Source of the DNA: Seriola aureovittata
Taxonomy: Eukaryota > Chordata > Actinopteri > Carangiformes > Carangidae
DNA length: 64,000 nt
Reading direction: 5' to 3'
NCBI RefSeq assembly: GCF_021018895.1
Contig: NC_079369.1
Coordinates: forward strand, 5,954,194 to 6,018,193
Of the stretch, positions 12,601 through 25,259 are shown in pieces. The notes below the pieces were generated by a model that saw nothing but the letters and a program-made list of their open reading frames with translations, did not search any database and was not told where the DNA came from. Positions within the stretch are counted from its first letter, which is position 1. Each line of letters starts with the position of its first letter. The translations under genes and the position numbers were made by a program.

Positions 12601-14110
12601 TCTTGTTTTGAAGATCTGCAAAACCACCAGCAAACTAAACCAAACAGTCTCAAGCAACGATACGCTTTGCAGACTGAAATATAATTGTCTGTTGGAGGGA
12701 AACTATGATTTCAACTGACAATAATGAAGGTGTAGCGTTAAGCCATATTTTAGAATTTACTCTTGTTGAAATGGGGCACCAGTGCTCTGGGAGGACAACA
12801 ACGAATTACTTCATTGTCAAATTTATCAATCTCATATCGGAAGCCATGACTTCTCGATTCAATGGATCTCCAGTCTCTACGTCAAAAGAATACAACAGGA
12901 CAACAACTGGGTGTAAATAAAGGAGTTTATTAACTAAACTACTATCTACAGAGTAAATGCAAGGTGTAATAATCATAAAGATGAAAATAATAATGAAATG
13001 AGCAGTGTGATGAGTTGGCAATGGTGGGAGAGAATATGTTATGGCTATACACTATGGCTATACAGCTAATGATGCTACATCTACGAATTAGGTTTGATGA
13101 TTAAATATTGCTCTATTTCGACATCAACCCAGTCATGAGCAGAGTGTTAAGACCGGCCTACTGTGAGTTGCGCTGTAGCTGGAGACCCTCGGCTGGAACC
13201 CAGGTGGCTGTGGTTGCCGTGGTAACCCTGGAGATGCGGGATCTAGGTGGATTCTCCTGGAGGCCGTGTCCCGTTATCACGATGATGGATTCTGCCGGTG
13301 CCTCAGCGGTTCAGCTCTGGTGGAGTTTGCCAAGAGACTTTCTGTCTCGGGCATTCTGGTGGACTGGTAGACTTCTCTGCAGGCGGTCGTGCAGAGGTGT
13401 TATCTGCCGGCGTCTCTTGTGGGTTGATGCGAAATAAACTCTAATGCTCTTCGCTTTGGCTGGATAACTTTAGAGGAGACTGGTGTTGACCAGATGACTC
13501 TAGTTGTCAAAAAGTTGTCAAAATCTTCCAGAAGGAAAAGTTGGTGATGATTAAAAGTTACAAAATTACTCTGAGGCACTTCTGTTGTTATGGTTCAGGT
13601 GGTCTTGACTTGGCTTATAAAACTAAAAGATTGCGCATGTAGACAAAAATGATGTTACTTGGAGCTTGTGGCAAAGAAAAATAAAAGACGTGAAAAGTGC
13701 AAAAATGACTAAGAGCCATGAGTTTGTGGCGAGCAGCTTAGAGCTAAGAGTTTACATGGCTACAGAGCCGGGCTTTGAGCCGGGACTCTGAGCTTTGAGC
13801 AAAGTTCTCAGCTTCTAGTTTCTGCATCGTTTTTCTAGCTTCAGCTTTTCAGCCTCTAGCTTTTAGCTTCATTTCTCGCTTCTTGCATCCTCTACCTTTT
13901 CTCCGACCTGAACTCTGACCAATGTGTGAATTGATGGCGACTGTTTTATCCCCTGGGGGCTGGCGCATGTTTCAGGGGCATCACCCGTCTCTCTCCTGTG
14001 TTTCCACTTGGAGAAGAGAGTAATTTTCCGCTGAACTTTTGAATAATTTAATTCTATAGTTTACTTATAAATTGCACATCCGTCTTCCACCATGACCACA
14101 AAACATTAAA
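12600..14110. other. Compositionally distinct block, probably repeat-derived, unclassified
   Basis: The part at 13,140-13,440 is markedly GC-richer than its surroundings, and 13,730-13,880 is a low-complexity run built from variants of 'agcttctag' and 'gagctttgagc'. An open frame at 13,108-13,437 (109 codons) has no domain I recognise. The block reads like an old mobile element (for example a solo LTR), but no paired LTRs, primer-binding site or target duplication were found. Confidence 0.3.
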
Positions 14111-16204
14111 TGAAATAACATATAAAACTACTTGCACTAATAATGACAGCTAGGAGTAATACGAGTGTTGATTTCATATTACATCCTTCAAACCTGGAAT
14201 TAATCATGATTAATCATGAAAGTGGTTAATTGATCAAACAGCAATATAAACATTTCCTAAAGCTAAAAGTCTATAAATGTGGATTACACTGCAGTTCTTT
14301 GACTGTAATAATAATAATATGCACATGCTGGATGTCATATAGTGTGTGTTACCTCGTGTGAAGGATGCTGACAGTATGGTCACATGAAGGACATTGTCTT
14401 AAAATCTACATGTTACATTTCAAACATTCTATGGGATAGAAGTTTGGGATTAAACTACTGCATAGGAACATCTCATGAGTTAGAGAACAGTTAGATATTT
14501 AATTTTACATTCTTCCTTAGATCTGTGTCTGTGAAGAGAGTTCTGCTGGTCACTACCCAGGATTGGAATGTGGGTTGTAGTTTATGACTCTTATCTAGAG
14601 AGGGACAGAGGAAGTGTGTGTGTGCGTTAGTGCGTTCATGCATGGCACACACAGGCCAGGATTCACACCCTAGTGTTAATCAGTCCTTTTGTTGTTACTT
14701 GTCCTAAACAAGAAACAATCAAATATGATTAGACAGTCTTATTGTTACAAACTGGAGATTTTGCCTATATTCTCCAGTTGTCTGGTGTCCATTGGTTAAT
14801 CCTCTGGAGCTGACACTTTGACCTTTGGTCTGGTTCTGTGTCGTTCGGCCATGCTAACAGCGTGGTCTGTTTGTGGAAGAGGGGTCCTTTGTCTCTGTTT
14901 CCTATCAATCTGATAGTTTGATGGTGGGAAGAATCGCAAAGTGTCAATTGTGGGTCCGTAACTCTGCATGTCCTTACAATGAACTTCCTTAATGGCTTGT
15001 GACTGATGCCAGACCAAGTATGTACGCTAGAAAGGACACCAGAACAGTGCACAAAACTCCTCATTTAATAGAGGCATGTGGGTGGATGTAATAGATAGGA
15101 ATTGCTCCCATTATTTTCATTTATTTATCTTTTGCTTTTTTCTTGTGGAATGCTGATGACTTTTACCTCTTGGCGACTGTAACATGCTGCCTACACTGGA
15201 CAGGTTTCAGCCATGTTTTTCAGTTGGTGGATGATTATCTAATGCCACAGAGATTTAAAATTCAAAATTGAACCATAGTAGCATAGTAGCCAATGATCCT
15301 ACACCTTTAAGTGTTAGGGTAATGAGTCATATTACCCCCAACACAATTATACTGTCATTGTACATTTTGGACCATGAGCTTTTCTATTTAAAAGACTAAC
15401 TTAATGAGTGAATATTTTGTGCTATACACTGGAATCTATAATAAGATGATTTTAACACTATTTAATTTCACTCACCAGTAAATATAACTCCTAGTGGAAA
15501 CAGTGTTGCTGAGCCTCAGACTTAAGAATTGCTGTCAGGTCTTAGTATAGGAGATTCACAGACAGTCATCGGTCTGCTGTTGTTCAGTGTGATAATAGGA
15601 AATGTTTGCTAAAATAGCAAAATAATTCTGGTTTTAATAATACTTATCGACTAAAGCAGCCAACGTTAAGTGTAAAAAGTCAGCATGGAAAACATGTATT
15701 TTGTTATTTCTGTTTAACTGCTTAATGTTGACTCCGGTTAAACCCCCCACATTCCCACACACAATACCTGGAATATGACCATATTGTCCTAAACGGTAAA
15801 TATGGCCTTGAATACAGCTGTCTTCACTTGCTTCATAACAGCTTGTGGAGCTGCTACTCCAAATCATACAGCTTTTCTTATTTTTTTTTTTTTTCACTTA
15901 CTAGAGTTAACTACATTGATTGCGTATTGGGCTGGGAACACTGCCAATGTGGTGCGGCAACAAAGTACCCCCCAGCACTGTGGATGAAGGCATCCACTGC
16001 AGCTGCTTTGCTTCTTTGGTTACAGGGGCAGTATGTATATCACTTTTTTGCTAAAGTGCTCACAGCTCATAGACATACGCAACCTGTGAAAAGGAGTTGG
16101 TCATAACTTGGCATGAAAGGATCAAATTCCAAAAAGTTGGGAGCCAGTGTCATAAAGGAAATCGGAGAGATCAGGGTAATCTTCTTTCAGAAATAAGTAT
16201 TATT
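14111..16204. other. Non-coding stretch, no gene seen
   Basis: AT-rich; a nearly repeated 'attaatcatg' motif lies at about 14,202-14,219. The minus-strand open frame at 14,765-15,064 (99 codons) shows no domain I can name. No splice sites frame a convincing exon. Confidence 0.5.
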
Positions 16205-16600
16205 TCTTCACATCACTTTTGTATACTGAAATTTTACACCTGCTTATGGTAGGAAATAGCTGCTATGAACCAAAATGCTGTGAAACCACTTGTTCCGCTG
16301 CCGCCATCTTGGCAGTGCCCTACTCTGCCAAACTCCCAGCTAATACAAAAATGAGCAAAGAGGAGGGGCCGCGTGCGGGGCCGAGACTTCGGTGGATGCT
16401 GGCTTTTAGAAAGCGTACTCTCCCCCACCTGTCACTCAAAGCAGCACGCCCTGAATTATACATAATGTTCACCTTAATACAACGTAAGAACTCCACAAAC
16501 TGCAGTTTTTGGTACTTCCACGTTGGCTTCATTTTTAATCCTCTGAATTTGCTGCTTAGTTTGTTGTCAACGAATCTTATCACTTAGAGAAACACTGTTT
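16205..16600 (-). repeat. Dispersed repeat, family II, copy 1
   Basis: The reverse complement of about 16,290-16,365 aligns with 59,285-59,345: both carry an '(a/t)tattagc(t/c)g(g/a)gagtt' stretch followed by 'gccaagatgg'. The following 'cactcaaagcagcacgccct' with 'gaattatacataatg' matches my memory of a common percomorph repeat. An open frame of 122 codons (16,219-16,587) runs through it and is not taken as a gene. Confidence 0.65.
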
Positions 16601-18540
16601 ACAACAAAATAATACTAAATAAGTGTGAATATTTAATGATGAATACCATCAGAATCTCTTACCTTCAACAAATAAATTGCCTGGGATGTCACCTCATGTG
16701 AATCTCGCACTGATTATCTGTGAAGCAGCGAGATTTGTCCGTTGATGATGCCTTCCAGACATTTATGACATTTACAAATTGACACGCACTGCACAGTCAA
16801 GTGACAAGAAGATTCAGAGTTAATTCTGATTTAGCGCTCTGTTTTTGGTAATCAGCTCAGGAACTGTTTAAGTGTGCGTTCATGTGTAAAGGGCACGATG
16901 AGTACATCCTGCACCTCCACCACAGAATCACACCCTGAGGAGCATACTTAATCACATGCACTCAAGGGAGCACATGGATGGAGAATTTACATTGTGACTG
17001 CCGCCGCAGCTCACAAAACAGCCACGTGTCTCTTTTCCAGGACAGAAGTGGTAACAGTGTGTACGAATTCACAGCGTTGACCTCCATGTGGCGTTTCATG
17101 ATCCAGATGGGTCACTTAGACAAGCCTATTAATAAACCGCTTACCTTCTGCTTCCTGTTCGCAGCCACTTCAGGAGAATAAGAGACCCAAGTGTAGCTTG
17201 TGGAAGAAAAAATCAAAAAGATGTAGAAGGGAAGGGAAACGAAGGAATTTGTTTGATACTTTTGATCGAGTTAAGTTAATCATTTTCTGTTTTCTGTGTT
17301 TTAAGCAGTGTTCTCCTAATTAATGTCCTGAACTCAGCTCTTGTCAGTCCTTCACAGATATGTACTGTTAAAGGCAGATGTATGCTTCTGGTGCTTGTGC
17401 CAGATGCCTTCATTTTTGGCAACCTGCCTTTTAAAATACCTCCCCCCATAGTGTTACCTCAGGTGTGTTTTGGTCTTTACCAGACTCCATCTTTGTACAA
17501 CTTTAACAAATTATACATATACTTTTTTTTTTTTTTTTTTTTTTGATCTACTGATTCTGTCTGTGCAAATGATTTAGGATCCCCAGAGCACTGCAAGAGC
17601 TGTTGACAAAGAACCAACTCAAACTAGTGGTTAAGGCTCCATATAAAACTTGCCTTACATTTCCTTTTTCATTCCATATTTTTGCTTTTTTGCTTCTATA
17701 ACTTTGGTCCATCATCTCTTTTACTCATTCTGATGATTGGTTTTAAAATGTGAGGAGTTGCCTTTCAAAGGAGACCAGGGTCAAGAGATTGAAGAACTGT
17801 AACCTTTTTATTTTGGGTCCTTCTGGAAGCTTCTCCCCTCTACAATCCGGATCTCTGGAGCTCAGCCAGAGTGACAGTTGGGTTCTTGGTCACCTCTCTT
17901 ACCAAGGCCCTTCTCTTTCAATTGCTCAGTTTGGGCGGGTTGCCAGCTCTAGGAAGAGTCCACGTTTTTCCAGAATTGACTACAGTGTTTACACATGTAG
18001 GCTCTGCTGCTATGCTGCAACATCCTAATGCACAAATGTCCTGATTAAATTTTACAAGGAAAGACGTAACAGTGAGGGCAAATTATGAGCAGGATACTTG
18101 TGGAAGTATTTGCCTTGTGTTTTCAGAGGAGGTCGCTGAGGCACGAGGCAGTTTGATGTACCTAAACTGCGATAGTACTGTGACCTTTCAGTAGTAAAAA
18201 ATGTATGCAAACAAGGGGGAAGGATTTCAGTGGTTATTGCCAATTCGTTGTAAATCTCTGGGTTGACATGATGAACACAAACTAGTGGCTCCCTTATACT
18301 CATACTCCTCTTCACTGAGTTCATTGTCTGAAACTAGCAGGATGTAAGAGCTTTTACCCAGTATACACAACATGTGGTTATGCAGTAATGCACTCAGCAG
18401 TGAATGCACCTACTCCATTAGCTTCCTCCCCTAGTCCATGACCTGTGTGACCTTCTTGGTGATTATGTGTTGTGATGGATGTGGCCAGGTACCTCTATTT
18501 AATCATACTGATAGTCATGATGGAGAATTTCTACTGGCAG
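16601..18540. other. Non-coding stretch, no gene seen
   Basis: Contains a T run at about 17,522-17,544. Short frames at 16,978-17,181 and 17,750-18,028 have no recognisable domains. Confidence 0.55.
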
Positions 18541-18554
18541 CATGGCATTGACAT

Positions 18555-18615
18555 ATGTTCACACACCTACACATATGCGCGCACACACACACACGCACAC
18601 AAACGCACACACGAT
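18555..18615. repeat. CA/CG-rich alternating purine-pyrimidine tract
   Basis: Degenerate (CA)n with CGCG and ACGC interruptions, just outside the large inverted repeat that starts near 18,696. Alternating purine-pyrimidine DNA of this kind can adopt Z-DNA. Confidence 0.85.
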
Positions 18616-18695
18616 GGGGGGGTGGGTGGGGTGAAAAGGGACACGGAGGACGAAACACACGTACATATGCTTGTGTGGTTACTAAAAATCCCACT

Positions 18696-19195
18696 TGTGC
18701 ATGCATGTGCGTGAAAGTGTGACTCCTAACACACAGGAAGCAAACGTGTGTGTGTACATGCGTTTTTGAACACATCCCATGACCATGCATGCACATGTGT
18801 GGCTCTAAACGGTCAGGCTTCATCTAAACTCTTCAACCAAGAAGAGCAGCCTGGTACGATTCATTATCATTGTTTTATCTGTTTCTATCATTTATGTAGC
18901 CTTATTTTAATTTGTGTGGGTGTATGTATGATTTCACATCAGGTAGTTATTATAATAATGAGTTGGTGAAACCAATTATATGATTACATGAAAACCAAAT
19001 TATTTTAAAGTAAAACAAAATGAGATGCAAATAATTGATTTCAATTAAACACTTGGAAAATAACATTTAATATGGTTAAAGCAGGAAAGTCATTTTGCAT
19101 TGATCTATGAATGAATGTGGGTGATGCTGCTTTATACTGTATGAAAAGTTTCTCCTTGAGTTCATTAAATCCCTGCAGCATCTGAAGTAGTGATG
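18696..19195 (+). repeat. Left arm of a large imperfect inverted repeat
   Basis: Its reverse complement aligns along most of its length with 19,588-20,060. Matching blocks, outermost first, include 'gt(g/a)actcctaacaca', 'cg(g)tcag(g/a)ct', 'ctgatgtgaaatcat', 'ggtttcaccaac', 'gactttcctgctt', 'cacattcattcat' and 'cagatgctgcaggg'. Substitutions and small indels are frequent, so the arms are old. Confidence 0.85.
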
Positions 19196-19587
19196 CACAG
19201 GTCGACCTGTAACCCACGGGTCAGGTTGGTTTGGGTAAGCTTAAACTAGAAAACATCACGTGTTGGGGCGTGTTGGGTCAAAAAGTAACAAAACAGCCTT
19301 AGTTATGAGCTAAGTTATGAATAACTTACAGAAACATTGTGTCCAGTAGGCTGCACTGTGATTACTAGTCCACCCTCTCTTGCCCCTTTCTGTCTCTCTC
19401 ACACACTTACACAGTCACACACACTGGAGGGCGCATGTCCTCTTATGCCACAACTGTCAATAATCTGCATTACTGAACCATAATTACACATATCATACTC
19501 TGATGTCATTATCTGATTAATGTTTATCAAACGTGCTGACACAGGCCCGCATGGTTGCAGCTATGAATTTTTCTCTGCAACAAGACG
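19196..19587. repeat. Spacer of the large inverted repeat, with a hAT-like repeat fragment
   Basis: Begins with a 14-bp perfect palindrome (ACAGGTCGACCTGT, 19,197-19,210) and continues 'aacccacgggtcaggttgg', wording I recall from fish hAT-type non-autonomous elements. No coding frame is visible. Confidence 0.4.
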
Positions 19588-20060
19588 TGATCACTGCTAC
19601 AGATGCTGCAGGGTTTTAGTGAACATCGCTTTTCATACACTATAAAGCAGCTGTGGACAGCAGATACCGCAAGAATCGCCCACATTCATTCATTGATCAG
19701 TGCAGACTAATTTACTGACTTTCCTGCTTCGATTTATTGCTAAAATAGCATCAGTTGGATATAATATATAATCATATCAGTGGTTTCACCAACGCATTAT
19801 GATGATAACTGCCTGATGTGAAATCATATATACAAATTATTACAAATTACATCATCAATGACAGAAACAGATAAAGAACAACAATGAATCATTGGAGGAT
19901 GTTAATGTGTCCACATTTAGATTTTTTATCAGAGTTTAGATAAAGTCTGACCGTTAAGTCACAAGTGTGCATGCACAGTCGGAGGATGTGCGAATTGATG
20001 TATGTATACATGCACGCCTATGTGTTAGGAGTTACACGTGCACACGCATGTGCATGGCTG
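19588..20060 (-). repeat. Right arm of a large imperfect inverted repeat
   Basis: Aligns in reverse complement with 18,696-19,195. Two explanations fit: a foldback-type element with long terminal inverted repeats, or two copies of one dispersed repeat inserted head to head. Flanking duplications were not identified. Confidence 0.85.
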
Positions 20061-20204
20061 AGTTGTACTACTCACGCTGTACATTAAGTCCCCTTGGGAA
20101 TATAGCTAGTATTATTACAGAAGGCAAGTCAGCCGTATGGCGGGGGATGTGTGGGAGTTGGGACAAGTGTGCGTATGTAATGTTGCGTTACAGTGTAATG
20201 CTAC

Positions 20205-20269
20205 ATCACAGCTGGGTCTGGACAGAAGTACAGCTAACAACATACAGTATAACACCACCCAGCTGTGAT
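20205..20269. repeat. Short perfect inverted repeat (13-bp arms)
   Basis: Arms 20,205-20,217 and 20,257-20,269 (ATCACAGCTGGGT and its exact complement) with a 39-nt loop. A second, overlapping stem of about 7 bp is possible between 20,250-20,256 and 20,274-20,280. Confidence 0.8.
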
Positions 20270-20280
20270 CATGGGTGTTA

Positions 20281-22299
20281 TCAGTGGACCTTTTAGCCTA
20301 CAGAAGTTATTGCAGGAGTGACATCCAATGTGGAGTTATTCTTTACCCTGCTGTTGGTACAATTTGTCTAATCTTCATGGTTCTTTATACCAGGAACACA
20401 AATATCAAGTTGCAAAAGATAGTCCTTGCGTTTATTACCTGGGGCTCCTTAGTTCTTGGGACTATTGAAAAAGGTCACAAGAATATGACAAGAAAGTTTC
20501 CTAAGACAGGAATTTAACTGTTATGTATGACTAGCGGTGCAACATGCCGACGTCATGATGGAAAAACCATACTGTGGAGGGCAGTCTACTTTGATTGATG
20601 AATGAAGGCCCAGGTCTTTCAGAGAGAAAAATAACACAGACTTCTGAAAATCAAGAAGATGCAAGTCAGAGAGGCAGAGTACAGTAGTTCACGTGGCCAT
20701 GACTATGTCACAAGACTGGGTCCAGCATATCTCAGCAGGAAGAGAACACAGTTTGTAGGGTCCATGTAGAAAGGTAGCAAACCATGTAGTGCTAAGAGAA
20801 CTCTGGATGTTGTGTCACTTCAGCTAAACCTAACTAATGTTAAGCTATAACGTAACTATAACATCTGTGCAGTGAATGCTGGCACCATGAATCACTATAC
20901 ATTCTGCTGCTAAGTCGCCCACCCTACTCACAGCAGTGAAACACTGCAGGCACGTTGCACACGTCATAGTGCGTGACTGTACCGGCATACAGTCCAGAGG
21001 TTGTGATGAAAGCAGACCTTCCACTGTCCCTTCAGAAGGTCAGCTTTCTGTTCAAGTGTTTTGCAGTGCATGCTGGATCACTGTCGAACCAGGCGAGGTA
21101 AAAACAGATAGAAGAAGGATGTTCAGCAGTACTGTGACTCTAACTGCTTTCTAAATTCTAACTGCTTGCATTTATAGGAGAATCTTCAACATTAATCTCA
21201 TGCTCAATGGGACGTGTGCCAGATAAGAAAAGAGCGAGGGATAAATCTCACTGCGATTCACAAGCTCAGAAACAATTAGTCATCCAAATGTCATAAACAT
21301 ACAGATTCCAGAGTTTGAAAATTTTTCCAAACCAGCTTTCAAAACACTACCATTATGAGCTGAACTCTGTTTGTCAGAATAAATGACATCAAAGGAGTAA
21401 ACAGAGCTAAATATGTGCAGCTCTAACACTGACTGAACCATCACAATGATATTGCAAATGGAAAAGGTCCATTCACAGTGTGGCAAAGAATGTAATTCTC
21501 TGAAGCACTTTAATGCCACCTTAAATATTATTAACAGCATTCCTCACACACTCACAGCATATGTTGACAGCTAGCAACAGCTGACATATATATCAAGGGT
21601 CGCCAACACTGATTTGTACTTCTACACTTAGAGAGGGGGCCTCATCTGCACAAGTTTCCACCCATGTCATGCGCATGTGTATAACGTATGCAATATCATA
21701 ACTGATCTCAGAACGACTGACTCAAGGACAGTTTAACAAGCATGCTTTGGCTATAGGAAATCACACGTCACCAATCCCAGGATTATCCTCAGTGTGCATG
21801 AACAAACGTCTATTGGAGGGGGGGGGGGGGGGGGTAGTACGGGCGAGTGGACCCAGCAGATGGAAAGTTCAGACCCCGCTTGTTTTCCCTTAAATGTCAC
21901 AACTGTAAAAAAAGGTTTTATAAAGCATCAATCACAGTGGAGCTGCACCTCCAGGAGTAGTCATGGGGCTTGGGAAATGAGACCTCCGCATTGAACTGCT
22001 GAGGCAATCACCACTGCACGCTTCAGGTCACCACACTACTCACAGAGAGGAGGAAATGGAGAGGGGGAGACCTGAGAAAGAAATGAGTAGGGGAGAGAAG
22101 GGAGGGAAGAGAGAAAGATGAGACTGGGAAATGTGGACATTTTGGCATGAAAGGTAGTAGCCCTTGTTTTGTCCTGATGGTATGGCTCAATTTGACTATA
22201 AAACTCTGCTACACCTGAAATGAAAAGGCCTGGTTAAGTTGTGGCATCCAAAACTTTTTTGGGTAAATGGGGTTTTCATAGTTATGGACATGGCATTCG
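20281..22299. other. Non-coding stretch with a G17 run and purine tract
   Basis: G17 at 21,818-21,834 (quadruplex-capable on the plus strand) and a purine-rich tract at about 22,040-22,130. No gene was recognised. Confidence 0.55.
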
Positions 22300-22515
22300 G
22301 TAGTTGATATGCATCATCTGAAAAATAGCATCTGAACAGTTGTAGCATTTTCAATTGCAGAATTTAACTGCACAGCAGCAATGCTTGTAATTTGTTATCC
22401 ATGTTGCATTCACCGCTGGTGGTCGTGACTGATAAGACCCAATCAGGAGTTTTCAAACTAAAAGAAGGCCAACAGAGTTTCCGAGGGGCTCTGTTTTCAG
22501 GGCTCGAAAACATTT
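22300..22515 (-). repeat. DNA-transposon-like dispersed repeat, family I, copy C (inverted)
   Basis: Its reverse complement matches copy B: 'cttatcagtcacgaccacc', 'gtgaatgcaacatggataac', 'aattacaagc' and 'tgctgtgcagttaa' appear in the same order as at 11,056-11,150. The copy is truncated at both ends. Confidence 0.7.
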
Positions 22516-25259
22516 AGATACCTTTTTGTTAGTGTTGCACATGTTCAAATCTGAATTTTATTTAGTGTATTTGAGTAGCCATATTTTTTGACTTGATTAG
22601 ATTTCTTTTAGATTTGAATAGAACTTACTGACTTTTGAATCACTTGAATAAAGCTTTTTAAATTTTGGGCATGTGAATTTTCTGTCTGACCTTGAGACCA
22701 GTGAAATAAATATATACTTGAAATTTTTGAAGTTAAAGTTTTTCAAAAAGTTGAAGTTTTTTTGATATTGAACAATTTAAAATTCACATGAATCAAAAAA
22801 GTAAAATATTTCACTGCAACAAATTCATTGGCACTTAAATTTCAACACTAAGTATTCAGTAGTTTCAGTTGCTGATATCACTCAAATGACAACAACGGTT
22901 TGCTTCCATATAAAAGGTCACAATTGAGGAGTACATAAGAATCATTTGGTGTAGTGTCTGAACAAATGGCCAATGCTATAGAGTAGAAGTAATAATGAAG
23001 AAGTTAATTCTTGACGTTTGAAACCTTTCTGTTGTGGAGCTTTCAACCATATCTCACACTCACAAAATAAAAAAAAATGCAGTGAAGAATTCCATTCAGC
23101 AATATATTCTAATATTCATCAAAAAAATTTGTTTTCCACACTATATATTTATCCTGCATCAATCCGTGTGAGCTATTGTGGAACACCGTGTACTTTTGTG
23201 ATTGAATGAGAACTTTTAAAGCCTCTGTTACACTGATTTTAGCCAGCGTATGAAATTTTATATGACATGCAAAGTGCTTCAGGTCCCCAGGCGTTTATGG
23301 ACAAAATATTTTAGTCTGACTTTGCAGAAGTGTGAGAAGCACTTTTATTGGCGGTGTGTGTGCGTGCGTGCGTGTGTGTGTGTATCTACCACCCACGTAT
23401 ACAATCTGTGTTTGTGTGTTCTAGGCTTGATTAACAAGAAGTTGTTAAGAGGTAATTTATGTTGGGTAAACAGGACAACAACGCTGTATTGCTGATTTTA
23501 CATTCACTTGCAGTAGAGGTGACTGATAAAATGTAAGGAGAGTGTTATTTGTCATCTTTCTATCAGAGCATCTTAAAATGAAAGGTTTTGAAAAGCTTTT
23601 TTCAAACAGCAAGATAGTAGGTCTACTTCATTTTCTTAGGTACAGAAGGAAAAGTTTCACATATCTAAGGCACAGTGCTTTAAGACGTATCTTTTCATTT
23701 ATTTGAGAGTAGGTGCAAGTTTCTGTTACAAACATGCTCCAGTACCTCCATTTAATTGACAGGCGTTTTTACTTTTCTTTACTTTTCTACACTGGAATAC
23801 TTCTTAATTTGTGATTCTTATAAAAAAGACTCTTAGTAGTGAGAATATGTCTGCTTGTTGTTCAACCTGTTGAGCTGCTGCCAAGTGGCCAAAAAAAAAG
23901 AGTAAAAAAGAATGAAAGTACATTAAGGAAGTGTCCTCATGAGAAAAAAAAAAATATTGGCATTTGTTCCTCTATAGCGCTGTGTGAATTATATTATATT
24001 ATTAATAACTTTTTACAGAGGAGGTTATGGATGGATGAACAAAGTAGATTTTCATTTAACCATTGCAATGCTAGAAAAAAAAGTCAGAGTGTTGGTGGAT
24101 TGGCAAACATGTGAATCATTAAAAAAAAAAAAGTTATAGGAAAAAAAAAGACAATAACAAATTATAACTTTTGTGGTTTTGGTTGGAGAACTGGTTGGAG
24201 TGTTTTCTATGTTTCTTCCAACTAGGGTTATATTTTTGAAATTTTCGGATCATAACACTGAGTAAATTGCTAAGATCTATGAACACGACAATATTGAAAA
24301 AAAAGAAGCTTTCTTACAGGTGATGACAAATGAATACGCAGGTTTTTAAACAAACCTCCAGGTGATTATTGCCCATACTGGTTGTTTAGAACATTCATCA
24401 TGGTTTACAGTCAGATTTTGTGGTTTAACTTTGACCTACCATAACCATGTATGGTGTTTTATTGACAATGTAGGATTGTGAACAATATTTCAATCATGAC
24501 CCCCTTTAGTTTTACCCCTAGAATGGTTTAGATAATCTGACTTAACAAGTTGCCCGGTTTCCAACCTGTCTGATGCCTCATGCTTTTTCCCCAGTCTGAA
24601 CTAATTCTGGTGACATTGCTGTGTTCTCAGATCTCAGAAATCGCTTTAGTAATTTGGTAAATCTTCAAACATAGAGTGCCTCTGAATGTCTCATTGAAAC
24701 ACACACTGGCTCATCATCTAACCAACCTGCTCGAACACAGCCTCAGAGAGACAGTTATCAGTCAAGTCTTCATCTCCTAGATGCTTGCCTTTTGGCAGCT
24801 TTGAGTTTGAATAGAATGTCACATCTAGATACAACCAACAAACAACTAACTTGCTCATTCGTTCCCTCACTAATTGTCTTTTTAGCAGTTAGTTGCGTGT
24901 GGACGTCCCACAGCACTTTTTAGCATCCAACAGTGAAATCAAAAGCAAATGTTGAAGATAACAAGTTATTAAAAGCAATTCCTGCAGAGGAGCTGGCTGT
25001 GATGGAGTTACTGGTGACTGGATGAAGCCATAGATTTATTTGAACTTTTCATTGAGCCCCTCATTCTCAAAGCACATGAGCTAAGCCATTTGATAGATTC
25101 ATTCAGTGAAAGCAGTGCTGATAGAGATTGTCTGCGAGAGACAATATCTGACTGATTAACTTATTGTCCCACTAACAGAATTGTTCAGACAGTCTAAATT
25201 TCTATGGGAATTACCTGAAGCAGATGAAGCCGTTGAAATACAAACTCATGCAATAATGT

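Noticed and set aside
13108..13437. 109-codon frame in the GC-rich block
   Set aside because: High GC lowers stop frequency; Trp/Arg/Cys-rich translation has no family resemblance.
14765..15064. 99-codon minus-strand frame considered as a retroviral envelope remnant
   Set aside because: No envelope hallmark (signal peptide, cleavage site, fusion or transmembrane segment) can be seen.
16219..16587. 122-codon plus-strand frame
   Set aside because: Lies inside dispersed repeat family II; no known domain, and an antisense frame of similar quality overlaps it.
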